Position numbers and translations under genes: made by a program
Shown: piece after piece, positions 18,401-30,224 of the stretch
How the letters are laid out: each line of letters opens with the position of its first letter
Numbering within the stretch: the first letter of the stretch is position 1
The notes under the pieces: model-generated
Seen by the model: only the letters and a program-made list of their open reading frames with translations
The model's database searches: none
Told to the model about the DNA's origin: nothing
NCBI GenBank assembly: GCA_017506865.1
Contig: JAFCMP010000048.1
Span: forward strand, 186,001 to 250,000
From: Tribonema minus
Taxonomy: Eukaryota; Sar; Xanthophyceae; Tribonematales; Tribonemataceae
Length of the DNA: 64,000 bases
Direction: 5' to 3'

Positions 18401-21400
18401 AAGCTTGGGGTTCGCTGTGATATGATGAACTATGCAACAATCTCGTCCTTTGCGGTGGTGGCTGGCACAGCGGACATCACACTGCCTTGCCCCGTGCGTG
18501 TGTGTGTGTGCATGAAGGTTTTACGTCAACGTGAACGTTGCCGTTGACATGACAAGTGCAAAGACTGGTTGAAGTACCATGGTCGTATCACATGGTCCTG
18601 GGAGTTGATGGCACCAAGCTGAAGTCACCAAGTTGAAGTCACCACCAATGGCTGAGCCACATGCAACACGCAATTGCAGCCAGCTGCTATGGGCATTGGC
18701 ATTGCCACTCCGCCTGGTTAAGCATGGCCTGTGCTGCTGATGCTCAAGCCTGGGTACAGCAGTCAACACTGCTGTCCTGTGAACTGACATGCTGTGCTGG
18801 CGTGTCCTCTCCTTGCAGGGACAGTCCACAACGCCAACGCCATACACGCAGTGCAGCTAGATCACGGGTGAGTGCAGAAACTGACCCTTTTCCTGACGTT
18901 AACCATGTTGCATCGCCCAAGTCAAGGTATCCGGCCCGCCTGGCACCAGTGCAACACCATATCAGAGTGGCTGTATCTGACCTTGAGGCTGCAGTGAGCG
19001 CACTCCAGCAGCGTGCTGTGAGCCGGTGCATTGTGCATGCTGCACCACGGTTTCAGTGCGAGTGATTATCACGTGGGAAGCTGCGTGTGGGGACCCGTAG
19101 CTGTGTCCAGAGCACACATGGCTTGTGCATCATACCTGACTGAAGTTATTATAACTTCCGAGCATCAAGCTGTGACTTCATCCTTACTTTGAAGCATGAC
19201 TTGAGTATCAGGCTGTGACTTCATACTCAAGTGTCTGTGAATGAGCATCGGGCGGTGGTCTCTCGGCCCTTTCCTGTGTCACTGGCCGAACATGGTCTGT
19301 GGTGACCTGCAGCTCATCCTGGCAGTAACAGGCATGGCTGCGACTCAGCTCTGCCATTGGCTTAGCGTAATTTAGGCTGGCACGCAGATCTGTGCTGCAA
19401 GACTACATACGTCTTCATCGGTACCTCATCTCAGCTGTACCTAGCCTGGCAACATTCAAACGCCCACAACTGAATGGACATAAATGCATCCACTCAACAT
19501 GCAACACAGGTTTCACCAGAGAAGCCGTGCATGCATATTGACAACAAGATCACAACCAACTGGCCGACTCGCGCTGCCCGTCTGCTGCTCGTGTGCCGCA
19601 TTGGTGCCAGGCTGGGTGTGTGTGCGGAGGGCACAGTCGTGCTGCACCTGACCACAGTGGGCGACGGAGGCGACAGCAGCGAAACGCTACAAGAAGCTGC
19701 AGCGAGACTCTGCGCCATGACAGGGGCAAAGGTGACTACTTCACATCGCACAAAGGGGGCACCCTGCTTGTATGATTATGTTGGAATGGAGAGGCCATTC
19801 ACGCCTGAAGGCATGTGCCATTCAAATGAGACTGTGTAAAGCTGCTGCATGCGCACGCAGACTCCAACGCCAGGTTGGCCCCAGCCATCAGCTACGTGCA
19901 TTGCATCATGGCATACAGTACATCGGTGCTCTAGGCGCCAGCCCAATGACAGCGATGACGTGCATGCAACTGCTGCACGTGGCACGCCACTCGTTGCACA
20001 TGCTCAAAGCGGCAGGCTCACAGCGGCAGTTGGCATGGACTTCCATGATGACTTTGGTCATATGAATGTTGCGTGATGACGTGGGGCTTTGCCAAGTAGA
20101 ATTCGCTGAAAACGATTCAAAAGATCATAATCATGCATTGTTGGGCCATGCTCTATCTTCACAAGTATCTGTGTGATTTGACCGCGGCACATGTACATGG
20201 CTGCTTATGTTTTTGGCAAAACATTCGGCAATACCACAGCTACGGCAAAGGGCATGCATCCTCTGGCACATGTGAAGGCACGCTTGCACCCCAGCACCGG
20301 ACGTTGTCGCACATAAAAAGCTGCACATCAGCAGTGGATGTTGCTACATCGCACATGGACAAATCAGCTGGCGCGTGCTTGTTCCGTGTGCGACATCTGA
20401 TGAAAGCAGGTCCATTGCGTCTGCGCCACTGCATGCTAGATCATTGGTACTCGACTGCAGCTTCGTCGCGGCCAAATTCCCGCCCTGCGCGGCATGCCAC
20501 CTGTTCCGAGTGGTTTTGGTCTGCATGCAGAGGCGCCCAGCCGGCACCGTGCTACCTGAATCATGCTGTCCGCTGCCGCCAGTGCGCATGACAAACAAGA
20601 GCATCTAGCCTTCAATATCTGTGGTGGCCCCTGAAGGTGTACTCAATAAACTTGTGCTCTGCCCCGTTTCACCTGCGCAGGAAATATGGCACACTGCCTT
20701 CCAAGTACAAGGCAGCGCCGCTGCTACAGCGGACTCCGGTGCAACGGCGGCGTTCGCGACAGCTGACAATGTTGTCGTCATGCATCGACAACCGCCATCA
20801 CTCTACCTGCACTGGCCGTTTGAGGTGACAAACTCACAAAATAGCTGTTGTAATACTGAACAGTGGTATACAAGTGAGCTCTCATTGTGACGTTTTACGG
20901 CTGTTGTCATGTCGATCTGAACCCATGAAGCGGTTTTTATTGAGCAGTTAGAAAGTTTCTTTCCAGCCCTGTTGAAGTGGGGGAAACAGATTTCTTTACA
21001 ATCTGAGCAGTTCATATTCACGTCAGGTTGTTTGAGCTCCTCAAGGCATACGCGTATTACGCAGTGTGCGTTGTGGACAAATATTCGGTGCGCTTGCATG
21101 CATTCATGCATGCCTGAACCCAATGTCCGTACTTGCCTTTCACAAATGGCACAATCTGACATCAAGTCCTGGATGCATGCCATTTATGAAGGCAGTATCT
21201 TCAAACAGCGTACACACATCCTGCAGCGACTGTGCTGCGCACTGCTCGCTGTCACGGGCTGTGATTTTGCCCATACAGCTGCTCAAAGAGGGTTGCCTGC
21301 CTGTTGAGCATCCGCACATGCATGCTGCGCACACAGCGGAACATCGCTGCGAAAGATGTGCAATGCGCATCACACATTGCATTCATACATGCCACGACTT

Positions 21401-22369
21401 GCTCAACGTATATTGGTGCTCTGACTGCGCCGCCCACAGGCCGCGAGGGCTGCTTACTGCAAACTGATGCGCGTGGGGCCGGAAGCTTTCTTTCCGCCAG
21501 AAGACCTCAAAGAGGTGAATAAACTCGTGCTCCTGTTCCAGACGTTCTGACAGCTTTGCTTGCACATCGCTGGGGTTTTTGCAGCTTGATAGCGGCGCTG
21601 CACAGTGGCAGGCCACGTGCGCCGAGCATGCATAATTCATGTCCTGCATTTTCAAGCCCTCGAAGTGCGCACTGTAATACAATACGTGCATTGCGTCAGC
21701 TGTCGCTCTTAAAGATCCATGAGCTTGGCGCAGTGCCTGAAGTGGCAGGCAGGGCGTCGGTCGGTCCATGGTAAATACTGTGTTAAACCTGGTGGAAACA
21801 GCAGCGACAGTTGGTGTATCTGCTGCCACTGACGTTGTGAGCAGACAGCATTGGTGCCTGCCACATATTTTGCAGTCGAAATGCATCTCATTGTGACATG
21901 GTGAGCGAAATGTTGGTATTCTGCATGTGGGTGTCCCATCACATTTCCCAACTATCTTGGCATCACCTGGACCTGGTCAGCACCATGAAGTTCGGTCGAT
22001 GGGCTGATGATCTGCACGATATTTTCTGCAGTGCCACCCGCAGCAGTGCTGTGAGAGAGCTAGGAGGCCTGCTATGTATGTGCTTTACAAACATGCTGCA
22101 TCAGCAACAGCGTTGTGCATGGGGCTGGTCGTTGACGGGCAAGGTGCATGGTGTGGTCACACTGTTGCTGATGCTTGCTTGCCCATGTTCATTTGCAGGA
22201 TGCTGAGGATAGTGATGAGGAGGACGACAAGGTGTTGCAAGCAGCTTTGGGCAAGATACCACCTCCCCGCGCTGACGATGTGGCGTCTACTGAAACAACG
22301 GTAGAGAGCAGTACAGCTCCGCCAGCGATGTCAGCCATGCAGGAGCCACCACTGCCCACAGCAACCTGA
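6494..22369 (+). CDS. CHM: Rab escort protein (REP/CHM, Rab GDI family), at least 20 exons
   Basis: Binds newly made Rab GTPases and presents them to geranylgeranyltransferase II. Exons: 6494-6613, 6922-7045, 7330-7566, 8267-8437, 10457-10503, 11301-11414, 12117-12157, 12989-13085, 13339-13375, 14743-14852, 15517-15618, 15995-16072, 16665-16793, 17526-17605, 18238-18335, 18819-18867, 19611-19731, 20681-20824, 21440-21514, 22199-22369. Phases are consistent throughout and give 714 aa. An extra 24-nt exon at 13219-13242 (KFAGMPVH) is possible. Recognisable blocks: [20 protein letters not shown] near the N-terminus (FAD-like fold), FSLDL then [72 protein letters not shown] and a final acidic tail ([10 protein letters not shown]). 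Exons 3-4 encode an acidic/Ser and poly-Ala insert where animal REPs also carry a variable insert, which favours REP over GDI. The intron after 15618 uses a GC donor. Some small exons may be missed between 19731 and 22199. Confidence 0.92.
8267..8340 (+). repeat. GCN repeat encoding poly-alanine in REP exon 4
   Basis: A run of GCT/GCC/GCG codons encodes more than 20 consecutive alanines directly after the exon 4 acceptor, within the variable insert of the protein. Confidence 0.85.
9282..9378. repeat. Tandem repeat in REP intron 4
   Basis: Two copies start at 9282 and 9340 (offset 58 bp), sharing CGCGCACAGTG and CAGCTAGCTCAC. Confidence 0.75.
9688..9802. repeat. Second tandem repeat in REP intron 4
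   Basis: Two copies start at 9688 and 9765 (offset 77 bp), both with CAGCCATCTCAC and GAGGTCTTGTGCA. No coding exon was found in this roughly 2 kb intron. Confidence 0.75.
13404..13445. repeat. Interstitial telomere repeat with head-to-head inversion
   Basis: TTAGGG-type units run forward and then flip at TTAGGCTAACCC into the complementary orientation. The tract lies in the REP intron after 13375; a second, forward-only tract is at about 13756-13772. Confidence 0.85.
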
Positions 22370-23260
22370 GCGTACAGACAGCTGTGGCGAGCTCGCGTCA
22401 AATCAATGCAAATGCCACAATGTCTTGCTGCATGCTGCGCTGGTCTCTAGCTGTTTTGCGCTTACGCATGGTATGCTGCATAGTGAATATGGAAGTGTCT
22501 GCAGCTGCAATGTTTTCAGCCAGAAGCAGCAGAACAGCGGCGTCTGCTAGGGAGCGTGAGCATCGTGTCATGTCATGACATCTTGTCAGTGGCAAGACAT
22601 GGAATACTCTTAGCAAGCTCTGTGTTCCAGTTTGAGTCTGGGAAATGGTTCCGTTCCCGTTGGCGCTTTGGCGAATGTTCAATTATGGCAGGGACTAAAC
22701 ACCACGAATGACCAACACCACATTTCGTGCTCTGCTGACTTGCAACGAACGTTGCGTTCCTGTCCCTGTCCCTACCCTGTGCGGCTTGCAGCGTTCGCTT
22801 TCCTGTCGCTGTTCAGTATTTTTCGGCATCAAAAACTTCAAACATTTGTTGCAGTTTGATCCCCCCCTAAAATCCCCCCCTTGAGCCAGATCTTCAGCCA
22901 GCTTGGGTTTGCTGACTGCCACTTGACGAGAGCCAACGGTGAGTTATGGCGGGAGTGGTGCTGTGGCGTGCTTGGAGGGTTGCTGGTGGTGGATTGCTGC
23001 GAGTCTGCCCTTGCAGGCGCTGGAGCCGCTGTACGGGACGCATGAGCATTGAACATTCGAGAACTGACGGAGGCAAACCCAGCATGAGCTTTCCTAAGCT
23101 GCTGCCGTGGTGCACCGCTGCTGGCGCCGTAGAAGCGCATGTCATTGCACAGTGGAGCAAGGCAGTTGCAGCATCATTCGGGCTTGGCCAGAGCTTCACC
23201 CGCAGCGAAGCACGCTGACCAGATTTTGCTTGATGCTATGTGTGCGCAGGACTAGCAGCC
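22370..23260. other. Intergenic region between REP and the light-harvesting gene
   Basis: No convincing coding exon was seen. It must hold the REP 3' UTR and the light-harvesting promoter and 5' UTR. A good acceptor (TGTGCGCAG) ends 11 bp before the ATG at 23261, so the 5' UTR may contain an intron. C runs occur at 22861-22880. Confidence 0.6.
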
Positions 23261-25946
23261 ATGTACGCCTCTACGATCGTCGCTCTGGCTGCCATGGCTG
23301 GCACTGCCTCCGCCTTCGTGGCGCCCTCCGCCTTCAACGGCGTCGCCGTCCAGGCTCCCGTCAAGGCCAGCTCCACAGTCGTCATGTCCGCTGACGCCAT
23401 GATCGGCGCTGGTAAGTAGGATGCAGCCGTTGCAACTTGACTTGCCAGTGCCACAGCATAGCTTGATTGCATCGCAATGGACGCTGCGCGGACATGCTAT
23501 TAGTGCACGCGTCCGAGGGGTGCAGACGGCGCTGGTGAACGGCAGGAGCGCGGCGAGCTGGCGGGGCTCGGACGCTGTGTCTCCAGTGATGGCGATGTGA
23601 GCGCTGCTGGTGTGCCTGTGGCAGTTCAGCATGCCCTCATAATGAAATCTGTGATGCTGTTTGGCTGCTGCAGACGTCGAGACCGGGGGGATCTTCGACC
23701 CCGCAAACTTCGCCAAGGACGAGGGCAAGCTGGCCAAGTACCGCGCTGTGGAGCTCAAGCACGGCCGCATCAGGTGTGTGCCCATCATTGTTGTCGGTTC
23801 TGACAGCAGAGTCTGGTGTCCAGCAGGATGGTGCTACTGGCCTTATGACTGGTGTTCGTGTTCAGTGCTATGACTGTGTGTTGGGTGTGAACCATCGCAT
23901 CGCATAAGACTCGATGCCTCGACTGACCCCACCCCAGGGTGCAGCTGATACTTAATGCTGTGCTGCAGCTGCCACCCCTGGCTTCGGCCTGCACAACTGA
24001 CACTTTCTCATCTGTCGCTTCCATCCATCCTCCTCTGCAGCATGCTCGCATGCTTGGGAATGTGGGTGCAGAGCGCAGGCATCCACATGCCGGACCCGGT
24101 CTTCTCTGAGTCCAAGCCCATCGACGCCTTCTTCAAGGTGCTCTCGGAGAGGCCGGCGGCTGCTATCCAGGTCCTGCTCGCCATCACCTGGCTGGAGACC
24201 GTCGCAGTCAAGGTACGCACACATATGGACTGCTGTGCTTTGCGTCATCATTGTTTTGTCATTCAATTTGTTGGCAGTACTGCCGCCGTCAAACAGCAAC
24301 TGGTCCACTTCATCAGCACCATCACGTAAGAATAACAATATGCACTGAGAACATGCAGATACTTGTATGACTTATGATTTACGTGCAAACGGCTTGAGCA
24401 CTCGATTCACAGTCATGGAGCTGGCCTTGCAAGCTTGAAGGGCATCCGCAGCACTGCAGGCTTCACACAGAGCGGAGCGATGGAGCGCCGAGTGCACAAG
24501 GACTTTTGGAGGGTGGTGGGGCCGGTGGAGCAGCTGTTTGTAAATGGAGCCATGCTGTGTGGCCTGCAAAAACTGAGGCCCAATCTCGTCATTCAGGCAT
24601 GGCATCGCATGCTGCACACGGCTTGGCGCCCCATCTTACAACGAGGCCAAGTGCAAAGTCACCTCAGCAGTTGCCGATGCTGACAATGCTGACTCGGGGT
24701 GTATCATTTGCAACGCAACATCCAATAACCATCACCTTGATGCTTGCATTTGTCGCCAGGGCGACGTCGGCAAGGAGCCCGGGGACGTGGGCAACTTCGG
24801 CGACAACTTCAAGCCCGCCGACGAGGGGGACTACGCAGCACTGCAGCTTAAGGAGCTCAAGAACGGCCGCCTGGCGATGATGGGCATCATGGGCATGCTC
24901 CTGCAGGAGGCCCTCACCGGCCAGTCCGTGTTCGCGCAGCTCTCCTCTGGCCACGTGAGTCATATTGCACTGACTTGAGGTTCATATGGGTGGCGGCTAA
25001 GGTTGAGGCGATGATGTATGTGCGTTTGCGTGCGGGTGTGCACTCGCAGGTGTCAGTCTGTTGTAGTATGCTGAGTGACTTAGTTGCATCATTGAGAGTG
25101 ATTTTGGCATACATGGCAATTGAAGTTGTCAACGCAGTTCAGAGGCAGTTCGAAGGTTGCAGTTGTGACTTCATGGAAGGTGCCCCTGTTGGCTCGTGCC
25201 ACGCTGTGTTAGTGCAGCAAGGAGCAGATACGCAGTACAGTGACACGGCAGCAGTGCTGAATGCGGTTACTAACGCAAGACTGTCACTCTACTCTCAGTT
25301 GCAAGTCACCGTTGTATGGGCAATAGCCTGTGCCTGCTGCGCTTCCTGTACACTACATTGGCGTGCTGGCTTGCGGTGGTGTGATTTGTGACGCTGCTCT
25401 AGGCAACCGCGAAATGGAATTAGGCCTTGCTTCTAAACAGATGCAAGCGCTAAGCAGCAGAGATCATCACTATGTCGCCTCAAACATGGTCGCTCACATC
25501 CTCTGTGTTCTGCACGGTTGCTCGGCGCTCTTCTTCTATGCAGATCTCTCCCTTCGGCGATGGCCAGGTGAGCATCCGTTCTGTCTTGAGTGCAATGCTT
25601 GCTCGTTTATGAGGGTATAACAAAGCTGCTTTGGGAATGTGGGTGTGCTGTGTATATGATAATGTGGCAACGCTGCAAATTGTAGAAGTATTCCATCATG
25701 TTGAGCTGCGCATGCATTTAATTTAGTCTTGTTGGTGCATGGAAGGCAGCAGTGGCAATTCCATGCACGCAACACTCTGTCTGCAGTGCTCTGCATATCT
25801 GGCAAGGGCGCTCTTCATGCTTTGCCTGCACCAACTTTCCTGTTCAAAGTGTCTTCCTTCTTGTGCATTCATGTACATCCTCTTTGCAGCCTTCATTCAC
25901 TCACCCATCCCCTTCCTGTCACGTGTGCTCTCAGGGTTTCTTCTAA
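23261..25946 (+). CDS. Chlorophyll a/c-type light-harvesting (antenna) protein, 6 exons
   Basis: Thylakoid antenna protein binding chlorophyll and carotenoids, 217 aa. Exons: 23261-23411, 23674-23773, 24041-24212, 24760-24954, 25544-25567, 25935-25946; all GT-AG and in phase. Residues 1-18 are a signal peptide, followed by AFVAP (18-22), the Ala/Phe cleavage motif of secondary red plastids, then a short transit stretch. Helix 1 carries the pigment-binding ELKHGR (77-82) and helix 3 the matching ELKNGRLAMMG (173-183). Helix 2 spans about 123-141. The C-terminus is ISPFGDGQGFF, a characteristic ending in red-lineage antennae. It is assembled from an 8-codon exon and a final exon of three codons plus stop; without these exons the conserved end would be missing. 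FCP, LHCR-like or haptophyte subgroups cannot be separated by eye. Confidence 0.93.
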
Positions 25947-27424
25947 GCGTGGGGTGCTTACTTGCCCACCATACTCATGGCGTCCACGAAGCCAGAGCAT
26001 GTATACAGTTACCTAATGCCTTTTACATAATCTAATGGCGTTTTTTCCCGTGACGACAAGCGTGCATTTGTGTTTCTGCTGTTTTTGCCACAACCACTTC
26101 ATAGCTGGCATTGCATTTTATTGAGAAATTGCTGCTGTGTGTGACATCACCACTTCATACCTGGCATTGCATAAGCATGTCTGTCGCATTTCCCTTTCCT
26201 GCAGGATATGAGAAAAGAGTAGCGCTTTTTGCCATGTAGGTTTGATGAAATACCACAGCCAAAAGCTGTGTGCGTCCCTATTGGGAGGAGGTCGTGTAGT
26301 CTGGGCATGCTTGGCAAATGCAGTGAGTCGTTCGACCTGGTTTGGTGCGGAAAAAACCATGCATGATTGCAACGTTGGCCAGCTATTGGGTGTTCTGGCT
26401 GTTGGCCAATTCTCTGCAGTGAGCGAAATCTTGTTGCTGCATGCTATACAGTCAATTTGAGTGAAGAGCATTGTGGCAAAGCAGACGACGACACAGCAAG
26501 TGTGGTACAGTACATTGATAGGACTTGCCCAATTTTGTCTTCCCAGCAAAATGCCCTTAAACAATAGGCGCACGCACTAATGAGCTGCTTGAACTGTGTT
26601 ACAGCATGGCCTGGCACACAGATCCTGCTTTTGCGGTGTGAAGTTGCTTTTGCAATGTCAGGTTGCACAGATGAACATGAGAGCAAACATATATATCCTG
26701 TGCCTGCATGTCCTGTGCAGCACCACGGCAGTTTCCAGGTGAGATGGGAATTTCTTGATTCACTTGTCATTGGCAAACATTTTGCCAGCAGAGAAGTGAC
26801 CACAAATACATGTGATGCAAAGGTGCAGTGTGGTTCGTAAGACACTGCATGCTCAAGACACTGCATGATGAGCTGCTTGGCATGTGCACAGGAGTCCAGC
26901 GACCGACCTCTGCAAGTGCTACCATCCACTTCCAGGTACTCTTAGATCCTAGTGTTGCCCTAAATTGTGTCTGTGCAGAGGATGCTCTGAATGACCTGCT
27001 GCAAGCTCACATTTTAAAAGTACGCTTAGCTAGCACAGCAGACAAGGCAGTCACACCGCAAGCATGTGCAGAACTCTACTGTAGAGTGCTTCATACTTCC
27101 ACGGGCGCCAATCGCATCTGAAAAGCAAATGCTGCAGTATCCATCACCGGAGCCAGTGGAGCACATATGTGAATTTGCAATGCAAAGCATAACCAGACAG
27201 CTGGGCACCGCATTTGCACCACACACGCTGCAACCATAAACGGCACTGCCCACAAACAACGTGCAGCCCCACACACCAACAAACATGCAATATTTTGAAA
27301 GACAGACAACATCATGAATTCCAGGCAGCGGTGTGCTTAACTTGACGGTGGCATTACGACATCGAGCACACACACACCGACCCCCCCCCCCCCCCCTCGG
27401 CACGCGCACCCCCCTGCATCAACC
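25947..27424. other. Intergenic region between antenna gene and WDR46
   Basis: AT-richer DNA holding the 3' ends of two convergent genes. Apart from the weak candidate exons listed separately at 26721-27019, nothing coding is evident. A long C run lies at 27380-27397, close to the WDR46 stop. Confidence 0.5.
26721..27019 (+). CDS. Weak candidate: three small exons of unknown gene
   Basis: Three short segments bounded by plausible AG and GT sites keep a common frame: 26721-26738, 26892-26935 and 26979-27019, ending DALNDLLQAHILK. No domain is recognisable, no start or stop is defined, and chance splice-like sites could explain it. Confidence 0.18.
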
Positions 27425-29221
27425 TCAAGTATAGAACTTGGCCAGCGCACCGGGCGCGCCCTCTGCGTCCCGCGCGCGCTGCGCCCCCGCCTGCGCCTCC
27501 CGCGCCGCCTCCTTGGCCTTAGCGACCTTCTCCCGCCGCTTCGCGACGCCCGCGTCGACCACGTTCGCCTGCTTCTTGGCGACCTTCTTGCCGATCTTGT
27601 TGCGGCCGCGCATCTTGTTCTTGGCGCGCGGCGCCGCCTTCGGGCGCGCGTCCGCGGCCTCCTGCAGCGCGCGCAGCTCGCCGCGCAGCGCCTCGGGGTC
27701 CGCGTCAACCGTCGCGACCGCCGCGGGGTCCAGCATGATGGTCTCGGGGCCGAGCTTGTCCAGGAGCGCCTTGACCTCGCCCTCGCGGCGCTGCTTGCGC
27801 GTCTCGAAGGGGTTCGCGGCGAACGTGTCGAAGTTGGGCTCGCCGGCGCCGGGGACGAGCAGCGTCGCGTAGCCGCTTGCGTGGCCGCAGCCGAGCGCGT
27901 CCTCGTACGGGCGGAAGCGCAGGCGCTCGACGCGCGCGCCGTCGGCAAAGTCGTGGCGCAGGTAGGGGGCGCGCGCCTTGGTCGCGATCGCGTCGCGCCA
28001 GACCGTCGCGTGGCAGCCGAAGCCCAGCGCGAGCAGGCCGCGCTGCGAGATGTCCATGGACGACGGCGCGGCGCGCGCAAAGTAGTGGTGGAGCTCCGTG
28101 TACGTGCGCAGGTCCCACACGCGCACGCGCGCGTCGTGCCCCGCCGTCACCATGTAGTTCCCCGTCGGGTCGACGGCGAGCGACGAGAGCGGCCCCCGGT
28201 GCGCGAGCATCCGCACCAGCGGCTTGCCCATGCTCGGCGACCACAGCGTGACGACGCCGTTGGAGTGGCCGGCGTGCAGCACGGCGTTGCGCGGGTTCTG
28301 CGCGAGCGCGTCGCACGGCCCGAGGTGCGTGTTGTGCTCCGACACGAGGGTGCCGATGGAGACGTCCGTGTAGCGCAGCACGGCGCCGCGGCCGATGCTC
28401 GCGAGCAGGAAGTGGTATGGCAGGAATGACAGGCGCTGCGGCTGCGAGTGCTGGCGCAGCGCATGGACCTCCGCGCCCTGGTCGTCGTAGATGTAGACGT
28501 ACTTGGACTGCGCGACGGCGGTGAACGCGTGCGAGTGCAGCGCGCACACGTCGCGGATCGTGTCGCGCAGCTGCACCTCCATCACGACGTCCATGCGCAG
28601 CGTGTCCACCAGCGCGAGGTGCCCCTTGCGCCCGCCCAGCGTCAGCCAGCGCCCGTTGCGGCTGAAGTCTATGCAGTACGGGCCCAGCTCCGGCAGCGAG
28701 AAGTTGAAGATGGACCGCGCGGTGTTGATGTCGACGGCAGCCTTGAGGTCGTGCTGCTTGAACTGATAGGTGGCCTCCATGCCCTCCGCCTCCACGTAGC
28801 CTGCCTCCTCCGGGAGCAGGATCTCGGCTGCTGCGGCTCTCGCCTGCGCTGCCTGCGCCTCCCGCTCCGCCCGCTTCAGCCCGCTTTTGTGGGTCATGTG
28901 CTTGACGCCTTGCAGCGGGATGGCATCGCCCCTCTTGTACTTGGCCAGGACCTTCGGGTCGACGGGCCTGTTCTCAGGGCGATTTGCCTCTGCTTTGCTG
29001 AGCTCTTTCTCTTCCTCCTCCTCATCAGCATCTGCACGCTTTCTCCTTTTTAATCCTGCGCTGCTCCTCTTGCCATCACCTGTGCTGCTCTTCTTGCCAT
29101 CATCGCGTTGTCGCTTGTGGCTTTTGCTCTTTCTATCTTGTGCTGGTGATGCCGGTGCTGCTGCTGCGGCTGCGCCAGCATCGCTGCTCTTGCTTTTTTT
29201 ACTGCCAGCTCCTGGAGCCAT
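27425..29221 (-). CDS. WDR46: WDR46/Utp7 (BING4) WD-repeat ribosome biogenesis protein
   Basis: Nucleolar SSU processome component acting in 18S rRNA maturation, 598 aa, no introns. The Lys/Ser-rich N-terminus with an acidic patch (ADADEEEEEKE) precedes a conserved KYKRGDAIPLQGVKHMTHKS-like segment. WD40 blades follow, including CIDFSRNGRWLTLGGRKGHL, VVTLWSPSMGKPLVRML and VTAGHDARVRVWDLRTYTE. The BING4 C-terminal domain follows (RLRFRPYEDALGCGHASG, NFDTFAANPFETRKQRREGE), then a basic Ala/Lys tail ending LAKFYT. The ATG at 29221 (MAPGAGSKKSK) is the first in-frame ATG with a credible family N-terminus; the frame is open further upstream to about 29644. It is divergent from the next gene across 124 bp. 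The lack of introns contrasts with most neighbours. Confidence 0.95.
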   Translation of the reverse strand: MAPGAGSKKSKSSDAGAAAAAAPASPAQDRKSKSHKRQRDDGKKSSTGDGKRSSAGLKRRKRADADEEEEEKELSKAEANRPENRPVDPKVLAKYKRGDAIPLQGVKHMTHKSGLKRAEREAQAAQARAAAAEILLPEEAGYVEAEGMEATYQFKQHDLKAAVDINTARSIFNFSLPELGPYCIDFSRNGRWLTLGGRKGHLALVDTLRMDVVMEVQLRDTIRDVCALHSHAFTAVAQSKYVYIYDDQGAEVHALRQHSQPQRLSFLPYHFLLASIGRGAVLRYTDVSIGTLVSEHNTHLGPCDALAQNPRNAVLHAGHSNGVVTLWSPSMGKPLVRMLAHRGPLSSLAVDPTGNYMVTAGHDARVRVWDLRTYTELHHYFARAAPSSMDISQRGLLALGFGCHATVWRDAIATKARAPYLRHDFADGARVERLRFRPYEDALGCGHASGYATLLVPGAGEPNFDTFAANPFETRKQRREGEVKALLDKLGPETIMLDPAAVATVDADPEALRGELRALQEAADARPKAAPRAKNKMRGRNKIGKKVAKKQANVVDAGVAKRREKVAKAKEAAREAQAGAQRARDAEGAPGALAKFYT

Positions 29222-29345
29222 GGCGAACTGCTTTGCTTTTGCTTTGCTTTTCCCCCTGCCGCGAAGCAGGTCAACTTCACCTTCGGCATTGAAGTTTTGT
29301 GCATGAACTCTGACAGTCTGTGTGCGCAGCGGCGAGCAGTGCACG
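29222..29345. promoter_or_regulatory. Divergent intergenic region, WDR46 / DUF1279 gene
   Basis: 124 bp separate the two start codons, so a shared bidirectional promoter is likely. No clear core element is visible. Confidence 0.4.
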
Positions 29346-30224
29346 ATGGCGTCATGCCTAGGGTTCCCGACGCGAAGGGCGCTGGCGCACTCGCTGAGGA
29401 GTTGCCACCAGGTATCAGGGAGCGGAGGCGGGGTACTTCGGTGTTGTTCTTTGCTGATGCATTCCCAGCCTCGGCACCACCACACCGCCGCTAGCTCACG
29501 ATTGTTGCAGTACGCTGTGGCGGACTCTTTCTGCCGCAGACGGCTGCATCTGGTACAGCAGCAGCAGCAGCGGTGGCCTTGGTTGACCTCGAGATCGGCG
29601 GCGCTGCAGCAGCTGCAGCAGCTGCAGCGCGTGGGCGCACACACTGACGCGAAGGGGGGCGATCAGGGCCCGTACAACAGCGACAGCAAGCCAGGTACGC
29701 CGTCACAAGAGAAGAAGGTACCACTAACAGAAAGGGCGCAGGAGCTCAAGGCCAAATACGCGCACAAATACGAGCAAACCAAGACCGAAATCGGGGAAAA
29801 GGCGGAGCGCGGCAAAGAGCGGGCCCGCGAGACCGCCGCGGCAGGCAAGGCCAGCTTCAAGGAGATGTGGCGGCGCTACGGGCTGGTGGCGGTGGGCACC
29901 TACTTCGGCATCTACGTTGCCACCCTGGGGGGCCTCTACCTCGTCTTCGACTATGGCTTCATGACGGCCTCGGACATGCCGGCGGGCGCGGCGCACGCGG
30001 GCGACACGCTGCAGGCGCTCGTGGAGCGCCTCCCGGACTGGGCGCAGGCCAAGGTCAACGCGCTGTACGCCAAGATGCAGCAGGAGCCGGGGTTCCGGAA
30101 CTTTGTGCTGGCGTGGCTCACGACCAAGGTGACGGAGCCGGTGCGCGTGCTGGCGACGGTGGGCATCACGCCGCGAATAGCGCGCGCCCTGGGGAGGGCT
30201 CCCAAGAAGCTGCCGAAGCCGTGA
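29346..30224 (+). CDS. DUF1279/FAM210-like membrane protein, probably mitochondrial
   Basis: 292 aa, no introns. The first ~95 residues are rich in Arg, Ser, His and Gln with few acids (SCLGFPTRRALAHSLRS), as in an organelle targeting sequence. A Lys/Glu-rich, probably helical segment (LTERAQELKAKYAHKYEQTK) leads to the DUF1279 core: WRRYGLVAVGTYFGIYVATL plus GGLYLVFDYGF, a single membrane span near residues 178-202. The C-terminal part (LTTKVTEPVRVLATVGITPR) matches the end of the domain. Animal FAM210 proteins are mitochondrial; the plastid is an alternative here because of the alga's biology. The next upstream in-frame start would be a GTG, so the ATG is preferred. Confidence 0.82.
   Translation: MASCLGFPTRRALAHSLRSCHQVSGSGGGVLRCCSLLMHSQPRHHHTAASSRLLQYAVADSFCRRRLHLVQQQQQRWPWLTSRSAALQQLQQLQRVGAHTDAKGGDQGPYNSDSKPGTPSQEKKVPLTERAQELKAKYAHKYEQTKTEIGEKAERGKERARETAAAGKASFKEMWRRYGLVAVGTYFGIYVATLGGLYLVFDYGFMTASDMPAGAAHAGDTLQALVERLPDWAQAKVNALYAKMQQEPGFRNFVLAWLTTKVTEPVRVLATVGITPRIARALGRAPKKLPKP

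Noticed and set aside
27881-28429. Plus-strand open frame opposite WDR46
   Set aside because: Antisense shadow of a GC-rich conserved gene; the minus-strand WD repeats are unambiguous.
29222-29644. N-terminal extension of WDR46 beyond the ATG at 29221
   Set aside because: It would overlap the divergent DUF1279 gene, is Cys/Ser-rich without family similarity, and has a weak start.
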